In this document: piece by piece, positions 22,723 through 27,833 of the stretch
Numbering within the stretch: position 1 is the stretch's first letter
How the letters are laid out: each line of letters starts with the position of its first letter
Source: JBMYZL01 sp965661765
GTDB taxonomy: Bacteria > Bacteroidota > Bacteroidia > Flavobacteriales_D > Sanyastnellaceae
Reading direction: 5' to 3'
Assembly: GCA_965661765.1 (NCBI GenBank)
Contig: CBFIFE010000037.1
Coordinates: 1 to 27,833 of the forward strand
DNA length: 27,833 nt
Program-made: the position numbers and the translations under genes
Notes under the pieces: model-generated
The model's database searches: none
Seen by the model: only the letters and a program-made list of their open reading frames with translations
What the model was told of the DNA's origin: nothing

Positions 22723-25164
22723 GGGGGCGAAGATAAAGATTCTAAAGGACTGCAAGCGTGGGGTCATGCGGAGATTTGGTTTGCCAATCAGGGCTGGAAG
22801 CCGTTTGCCTTTCAGCGCGAGACTTGGGCAAGTTATGAGGCGGGCAATGAAGGTTTGGTGAATGCCCCGACGGGTTCGGGCAAAACCTATGCCACTTTGC
22901 TTGGGGCGCTCAGCGAGGGTTTGGCGCGAAAAGACGGGGGCGGCGGGGTTCGGGTGGTGTGGTTGACGCCGATCCGTGCGTTGGCCAAGGAAATTGCCGG
23001 CAGCGCCACCCGCGCCATTGAAGGGATGGGGCTGGCGGGTTGGTCAGTGGGCATTCGGACCGGGGATACGTCTGCGAAAGATAAGCAGCGACAACGTCTT
23101 CGGTTGCCTGAAGTCCTGATCATCACCCCGGAATCCTTGCATTTGTTGATGGCTCAGCGTGATGCGGCCCGACGGTTGGGTGGATTGCGGTTGCTCGTTG
23201 CGGATGAGTGGCACGATTTGTTGGGGACCAAGCGGGCCGTGATGGTGGAGCTGGCGGCGAGCCGATTGCGCAACTGGGCGCCTGCCATGCGTGTCTGGGG
23301 CATCAGCGCCACCGTCGGCAACCTCGAGGAGGCGGCTTCCGTCTTGCTCGGCCCAGGCCGGCTTCCCGTGGTTGTTCGAGCGGATCTCCAGAAGCCCATT
23401 GAAGTCCACAGCCTCATGCCTGCGACCTTCGATCGATTGGCTTGGGCCGGCCACATCGGCACCCAGTTGCTTGACCAAGTTCTTGCGGTGATTCAGGCCC
23501 ACCGAAGCACCTTGGTGTTCACGAACACCCGAGCGCAGTCTGAGATTTGGTATCATCGGATTCTCGACGCCGCCCCTGAACTCGCAGGTGCCATTGCCCT
23601 GCATCATGGTTCCATTTCCAAGGAGCTGCGGTTCTGGGTAGAGGACGCACTTTATGCGGGGGCATTGCAAGCTGTGGTGTGCACGAGTTCGCTTGATTTG
23701 GGGGTGGATTTCCGGCCGGTGGAAGCTGTCATCCAAATCGGCGGACCCAAAGGAGTGGCGCGGTTTGTCCAGCGCGCCGGGCGGTCTGGCCACCAACCGG
23801 GCGCGGTCAGCAAAATTCATTTCTTGCCCACTCATGGGTTGGAGTTGCTCGAGGGGGCTGCGTTGCGCGCTGCGGTGGAAGAGTCCGTCATCGAGCCGCG
23901 TGTTCCGGTGGTGCGCGCGTTTGACGTTTTGGTGCAATACCTCTGCACACTCGCCGTGGGGGAGGGGTTTCGCCCAGACCAAACCAAAGACGAGGTTTTG
24001 AGCACACATGCGTATGCCGATTTGTCCGATGAAGAGTGGGCGTGGTGTTTGCGTTTCATCACCACCGGGGGGCCGTCCCTCGAAGCCTATCCGGATTATC
24101 GCCGGGTGATCGTTGAAGACGGCCTTTGGGTCATCCGGGATCGACGCCAAGCCATGCGCCACCGGCTTTCGATTGGGACAATTGTGGGCGACGTCATGCT
24201 CCGGGTCAAATTGCATCGCGGTGCCTTTTTGGGCACTGTTGAGGAATCGTTTTTGGCGGGGATGAAAGAGGGGGACACGTTCTGGTTTGCGGGAATGGGT
24301 TTGGCCTTCATGCACATCAAGGAGATGACGGTCACGGTGAAAAAAACGAAGCAGAAGCCGAAAAAAATCCCCAGTTGGATGGGCGGTCGACTCCCGCTCA
24401 CCTCAGAACTGAGCGCCATGCTTCGGCGCAAACTCGAGGAATCGCGCCAGCCCCACCCACCCGATCCGGAATGCCAGCGAATCCGGCCCTTGCTCGAAAT
24501 TCAGGCCGAAATGTCCCACATTCCGAGCGCCTCGGAATTGCTTGTGGAGGTGTTCCAAACCGACGACGGCCACCACCTGTGCATGTTCCCATTTGAGGGG
24601 CGTTTGGTGCACGAGGGCATGGCGATGCTGCTTTCGTATCGGCTGAGTCTGCTTCGTCCCCAGTCGTTTTCGCTCGCCTACAACGATTATGGGTTCGAGC
24701 TCCTCAGCGACGACCCGATTCCCTTGGATGTCGTCCTGGACAACGAATTGCTGAGCCCCGCGCACTTGATGGACGATTTGCAGTCGGGCGTGGATGCGGC
24801 GGAACTGGCCCGGCGGAAGTTCCGCGACATCAGTGTCATTTCAGGCCTGAATTTTCAGGGGTTTCCAGGGGCGACAAAAAAGGACCGCCACCTTCAGTCT
24901 CATGCGGGATTGCTCTTTGAGGTGTTCCGGGATTACGATCCGCAGAACTTGTTGTTCAAGCAGGCTTACGAGGAGTTGCTTTCAGACCAATTCGAGTTCG
25001 CCCGATTCCAAGCAGCCCTCCAGCGCATCGGCGGTGCCAGCCTGGTGGTGACGCACCCCCCTCGTCCCACCCCCCTTGCTTTTCCCATTGTCGTGGATCG
25101 ACTGCGAGAACGCCTCACCTCGGAGGGCCTTGCGGAGCGGGTGAAAAAAATGAATTTGTTGTAA
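22708..25164 (+). CDS. Ligase-associated-type DEXH-box helicase (Lhr-like), start uncertain (about 818 aa)
   Basis: Superfamily 2 DNA helicase of the group named for its usual association with an ATP-dependent ligase in DNA repair. The N-terminal WFANQGWKPFAFQRETW segment (Q-motif-like) is typical of the group. Counting from the TTG at 22708, Walker A APTGSGKT has Lys59, motif II is DEWH at 166-169, motif III is SATVGN, motif IV LVFTNTRAQSE, and motifs V-VI lie in SSLDLGVDF and VQRAGRSGH. A long C-terminal part follows, as usual in Lhr-type enzymes. There is no in-frame ATG near the beginning: candidates are TTG 22708, CTG 22750 and ATT 22774, and the frame stays open to 22630, antisense to the neighbour. 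No ligase, exonuclease or phosphoesterase gene, the usual partners, is seen in the window. Function is confident, start is not. Confidence 0.9.
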   Translation: MSVLHGGEDKDSKGLQAWGHAEIWFANQGWKPFAFQRETWASYEAGNEGLVNAPTGSGKTYATLLGALSEGLARKDGGGGVRVVWLTPIRALAKEIAGSATRAIEGMGLAGWSVGIRTGDTSAKDKQRQRLRLPEVLIITPESLHLLMAQRDAARRLGGLRLLVADEWHDLLGTKRAVMVELAASRLRNWAPAMRVWGISATVGNLEEAASVLLGPGRLPVVVRADLQKPIEVHSLMPATFDRLAWAGHIGTQLLDQVLAVIQAHRSTLVFTNTRAQSEIWYHRILDAAPELAGAIALHHGSISKELRFWVEDALYAGALQAVVCTSSLDLGVDFRPVEAVIQIGGPKGVARFVQRAGRSGHQPGAVSKIHFLPTHGLELLEGAALRAAVEESVIEPRVPVVRAFDVLVQYLCTLAVGEGFRPDQTKDEVLSTHAYADLSDEEWAWCLRFITTGGPSLEAYPDYRRVIVEDGLWVIRDRRQAMRHRLSIGTIVGDVMLRVKLHRGAFLGTVEESFLAGMKEGDTFWFAGMGLAFMHIKEMTVTVKKTKQKPKKIPSWMGGRLPLTSELSAMLRRKLEESRQPHPPDPECQRIRPLLEIQAEMSHIPSASELLVEVFQTDDGHHLCMFPFEGRLVHEGMAMLLSYRLSLLRPQSFSLAYNDYGFELLSDDPIPLDVVLDNELLSPAHLMDDLQSGVDAAELARRKFRDISVISGLNFQGFPGATKKDRHLQSHAGLLFEVFRDYDPQNLLFKQAYEELLSDQFEFARFQAALQRIGGASLVVTHPPRPTPLAFPIVVDRLRERLTSEGLAERVKKMNLL
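22728..22756 (-). promoter_or_regulatory. Candidate promoter of the TPR-like gene
   Basis: On the minus strand CTTG (22753-22756), a 17-nt spacer and TATCTTCG (22728-22735) resemble the Bacteroidota housekeeping pair TTTG/TAnnTTTG. The -7 element ends 5 nt before the ATG, which predicts a leaderless or very short-leader mRNA. Confidence 0.4.
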
Positions 25165-25182
25165 CCAGAGGTCGTATTTTCG
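25155..25182 (+). promoter_or_regulatory. Candidate promoter of the second TonB-dependent receptor
   Basis: TTTG (25155-25158), a 16-nt spacer and TATTTTCG (25175-25182) resemble the Bacteroidota promoter pair; the -33 part lies in the last codons of the helicase. The -7 element ends 8 nt before the ATG at 25191. The spacer is shorter than the usual 19 nt or so. Confidence 0.35.
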
Positions 25183-25190
25183 CGAACATC

Positions 25191-27521
25191 ATGCAAGAAA
25201 TGAACCGCGTGGCGGCCCTTTTCGTGCTGCCGTTGCTCCTTGTCATGGGCGCATCGGCTGCAGGTCAAGGAACCGTCAAAGGATTTTTGAAAAACGCTGC
25301 ATCAGGAGAACCTGTGATGTTTGCGAACGTGACCCTCGAGGGCACGGCCTATGGAATGGTCACGGATTTGACCGGTTTCTACAGCTTGTCCCAAGTGCCT
25401 GCTGGCTCGTACACCTTGGTCATCTCGAGCTTGGAATACGAAGGCGTTCGCGAAGACATTGTCCTTCAAGACGGCAAAGTATTGACCCGCAATTACTTGC
25501 TAGACCCGAAGGTCATCGAATTGGGGTCAGCAGAAGTCAGCGCTGAGCGCCAGGAGCAACAAACAAAGGTCAACATGTCCATCGAGACGATTCGGCCTGC
25601 GGATTTGAAAAGGATTCCGAGTTTTGGGGGGCAGCCGGATTTGGTCCAAGCCCTGCAAGTGCTGCCTGGATTCGTGAGCACAGGTGACCAAGGCGGTCAG
25701 CTGTACATCCGCGGTGGTTCTCCGATTCAGAACAAGGTGTTGCTCGACGGCATGATTGTGTACAATGCCTTCCACAGCATCGGCCTTTTCAGCGTATTTG
25801 ACTCGGATGTGATTTCCAATGCAGACGTTTACACAGGTGGTTTTTCTGCCAAATTCGGGGGGCGGATTTCCTCGGTGATGGACATTTCCACGCGCGATGG
25901 CAACAAGCAGGAAGTGAAAGGGAAGATTGGCGTGAGCCCCTTTGGAGCAAAGCTCACCATGGAAGGCCCGCTGAAAAAGTTGAATGCCAGGGGTGGTGGG
26001 ATTTCCTTTATTGCCAGCCTCAAGCACAGCTACCTGGAGCAAACCTCGAAGGTTCTGTATGACTACGTCAACAACGATGGGGAAGGGCTGCCTTTCAACT
26101 TCACCGATGCTTACGGCAAAATCAGTTTCGGTGGCGCCAGTGGCAGCAAATTCAGCCTGTTCGGTTTCCACTTCTCCGATCAGGTCTCCTACCAGGCCCT
26201 CAGCGATTTGCAATGGCGCAACTTCGGTGCTGGCGGCAATTTCACCGTAGTCCCCTCGGGGTCGGCCATCCTCATGAATGGTCATTTTGCTGCCTCCGAT
26301 TACGCCATCCAGTTGCAGGAGGAAGGCGTGCCGGATCGCTTCAGCCAGGTCAATGGCTTCAACTTTGGGCTCGATTTCAAGTACATCCTGGGCGAAGATG
26401 ACGTACAATATGGGTTGGAGGTTGTGGGCATGCGGACGGATTTCCAGACCTTCAACGCCATCGGCGTGTCCGTGGAGCAGGTGGAGAACACGACGGAGTT
26501 CGGCGGCTACGTCGATTACAGGATGCACCGCGGCAAGCTGATCCTCAATCCGAGTTTGCGGATGCAGTATTACAGCTCTTTGGCCAAATTCAGACCCGAG
26601 CCCCGCCTCGGCATCAAATACAAGGCCTCTGAGCGCCTCCGTTTGAAGGCGGCCGGTGGCCTGTACTCCCAAAACGTCATCAGTTCGAACTCCGATCGTG
26701 ATGTCGTCAATTTGTTCTACGGTTTCCTGGCAGGCCCGGAGAATTTGCAGAACGATTTGGTCTTGCCCGATGGCGATGTGAAGGAAATCCGGCACTCCCT
26801 ACAGACCGCCATTCACGGGATAGCAGGTTTCGAGTTTGACCTAACAGAAAAGTGGCAAATCAACGTGGAGGGCTACATCAAGGACTTCACCCAACTCACG
26901 AATCCCAATCGGAACAAACTCTTTGAAGACAGCGGGGACAACAGCGAAATCCCGGAAGTTTTCCGCAAGGACTTCATCGTTGAGACGGGCTTCGCCCACG
27001 GGGTTGACGTCGTCCTGAAGTACGAGGAGCGCAACACTTACATTTGGGCTGTTTACGGCCTCGGCAACGTCGACCGCTGGGATGGCTTCCGCTGGTACGA
27101 TCCCGTTTTCGATCGTCGCCACAATGTCAACTTGGTGGTCTCCCAAGGAGTCGGGAAAAACGCAGATTGGAAACTGAGCGGACGATGGAATTTGGGCTCA
27201 GGCCTTCCGTTCACCCAAACCCAAGGCTACTTCCAACCGCCCAACGTGGCAGAGGGCATCGCCACGGATTACATCTACGCCAACAGCCCTGATTTGGGGA
27301 TTCAGTTCGCCGGTCTCAATGAAGGGCGATTGCCTTATTACCACCGCTTGGACCTCAGTATCCGCCGCGAATTCACCTTCGAAGACCAAACCTTGGAAGT
27401 GTCCGCTGGCGTCACGAATGTGTACAGCCGCAAAAACGTTTTCTACGTCAATCGGTTGACGGGCGAGCGGGTGGACCAATTGCCGTTCTTGCCTTCGGTT
27501 GGGCTGGACTGGAGTTTCTGA
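25191..27521 (+). CDS. TonB-dependent outer-membrane receptor with CarboxypepD_reg-like domain (776 aa)
   Basis: Complete receptor. Residues 1-26 are a signal peptide (start ATG 25191; ATG 25200 is equally possible). Residues about 27-110 form the carboxypeptidase-regulatory-like sandwich (GTVKGFLKNAASGEPVMFAN, then DLTGFYSLSQVPAGSY). The plug (about 140-245) holds DLVQALQVLPGFVS, QLYIRGGSPIQNKVLLDGM and DVYTGGFSAKFGGRISSVMD. The barrel fills the remainder and ends in a terminal Phe (PSVGLDWSF), the usual signal for outer-membrane assembly. The wide family imports or senses large ligands; the ligand here is unknown because no SusD-like partner or enzyme follows. It is 26 nt from the helicase stop but a promoter-like element lies between, so cotranscription is uncertain. 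Confidence 0.93.
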   Translation: MQEMNRVAALFVLPLLLVMGASAAGQGTVKGFLKNAASGEPVMFANVTLEGTAYGMVTDLTGFYSLSQVPAGSYTLVISSLEYEGVREDIVLQDGKVLTRNYLLDPKVIELGSAEVSAERQEQQTKVNMSIETIRPADLKRIPSFGGQPDLVQALQVLPGFVSTGDQGGQLYIRGGSPIQNKVLLDGMIVYNAFHSIGLFSVFDSDVISNADVYTGGFSAKFGGRISSVMDISTRDGNKQEVKGKIGVSPFGAKLTMEGPLKKLNARGGGISFIASLKHSYLEQTSKVLYDYVNNDGEGLPFNFTDAYGKISFGGASGSKFSLFGFHFSDQVSYQALSDLQWRNFGAGGNFTVVPSGSAILMNGHFAASDYAIQLQEEGVPDRFSQVNGFNFGLDFKYILGEDDVQYGLEVVGMRTDFQTFNAIGVSVEQVENTTEFGGYVDYRMHRGKLILNPSLRMQYYSSLAKFRPEPRLGIKYKASERLRLKAAGGLYSQNVISSNSDRDVVNLFYGFLAGPENLQNDLVLPDGDVKEIRHSLQTAIHGIAGFEFDLTEKWQINVEGYIKDFTQLTNPNRNKLFEDSGDNSEIPEVFRKDFIVETGFAHGVDVVLKYEERNTYIWAVYGLGNVDRWDGFRWYDPVFDRRHNVNLVVSQGVGKNADWKLSGRWNLGSGLPFTQTQGYFQPPNVAEGIATDYIYANSPDLGIQFAGLNEGRLPYYHRLDLSIRREFTFEDQTLEVSAGVTNVYSRKNVFYVNRLTGERVDQLPFLPSVGLDWSF

Positions 27522-27530
27522 TTGACGAGA

Positions 27531-27652
27531 AACCAGGGAGTGACCAGGGAGTGACCAGGGAGACCAGGGAGACCAGGGGGTGACCAGGGAGACCAGGGGG
27601 GTTGACTAGGGAGACCAGGGGTTGACTAGGGAGACCAGGGAGTGACCAGGGA
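27531..27652. repeat. GACCAGGGA minisatellite, 12 copies
   Basis: Twelve tandem copies of a core (A)CC/CTAGGG with unit lengths of 9, 11 or 12-13 nt: the short unit GACCAGGGA, the longer GTGACCAGGGA and a TTGACTAGGGA variant, mixed in irregular order. It starts 10 nt after the receptor stop. The plus strand carries runs of GGG separated by six-base loops at 27558-27601, so it meets the usual G-quadruplex rule. A short minus-strand frame across it would give a Leu/Pro/Ser repeat peptide but has no other sign of coding. Confidence 0.9.
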
Positions 27653-27833
27653 ACCCACTGGGCCCGCGGCACTTCAACGAACGCGAAAGGCTGAGAGATT
27701 TTGCTCGTATTCAGTGTTTTGGTGGCCCCGCTCCATTACAGTTTCCCAGGTTTATTGGCTTCTTGCCGTTTGGCTCAAAATGAAACGACAGATTGCTCAA
27801 CACAGTAGTCTATCCCGGTTCTCACCCCCATTT
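27653..27833. other. Non-coding end of the window; possible start of a gene at 27780
   Basis: I see no complete gene, terminator or RNA here. An ATG at 27780-27782, preceded by AAA, opens 18 codons on the plus strand (MKRQIAQHSSLSRFSPPF) to the window edge and could be the beginning of a gene, but 18 codons cannot be distinguished from chance. Confidence 0.2.

Noticed and set aside
23044..24315. 423-codon minus-strand frame opposite the helicase
   Set aside because: No motif or signal, while the plus strand carries every helicase motif in order.
27531..27652. CRISPR array
   Set aside because: Units are 9-13 nt, contiguous and without spacers; this is a minisatellite.
27448..27672. Minus-strand 74-codon frame giving a Leu/Pro/Ser repeat peptide
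   Set aside because: It is only the translation of the GACCAGGGA minisatellite plus the 3' end of the receptor gene in antisense.

Overview
The window looks like chromosomal DNA of a fairly GC-rich member of the Bacteroidota, most likely Flavobacteriales. The evidence is a type IX secretion (T9SS) sorting domain, two TonB-dependent receptors with CarboxypepD_reg-like N-termini, cysteine-rich repeats of the form GCTDxxAxNYxxxAxxDDGSC with a Ca-loop tail, a Bacteroidota-type DnaK, and the absence of Shine-Dalgarno sites. The lineage below phylum is an inference. I see no phage genes, integrase, CRISPR array, rRNA or tRNA.

Layout. (1) Bases 1-8906, minus strand: a cell-surface locus. Two secreted paralogues share a module of about 430 residues that starts with a CDCPP motif. 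The 533-residue protein has one module and a T9SS type A tail. The giant 2043-residue protein has four tandem modules, then six Cys-rich repeats, an embedded beta-sandwich-like segment and a Ca-loop tail. Next comes the 5' part of a TonB-dependent receptor that runs off the window. Strong intrinsic terminators follow both module genes. (2) 9020-13203, minus strand: a compact operon of an RND/MMPL exporter, a Tat-exported glycosylasparaginase and a UbiA-type prenyltransferase. (3) 13384-16118, minus strand: dnaK with a strong terminator, preceded by a BtuF-like metal/cobalamin-binding protein without a signal peptide. (4) 16149-21919, plus strand: a patatin/POTRA/beta-barrel outer-membrane protein, then a tightly overlapping glycan set of a WbpB/WlbA-like dehydrogenase, a flippase and a glycosyltransferase. 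(5) 21964-22722, minus strand: a small secreted helical protein of unknown function. (6) 22708-27521, plus strand: a DEXH helicase of the ligase-associated type, then a second complete TonB-dependent receptor. (7) 27522-27833: no clear gene, but a GACCAGGGA minisatellite with G-quadruplex potential.

How it may work together. The surface locus reads as an exported modular ligand-binding or adhesive system beside an outer-membrane receptor, and it is the best candidate for an undescribed system here. The patatin-barrel protein and the three glycan genes belong to envelope biogenesis. Several start codons were placed downstream of the longest open frame, because the N-terminal extensions look like chance coding and a signal peptide or family-typical N-terminus begins inside.
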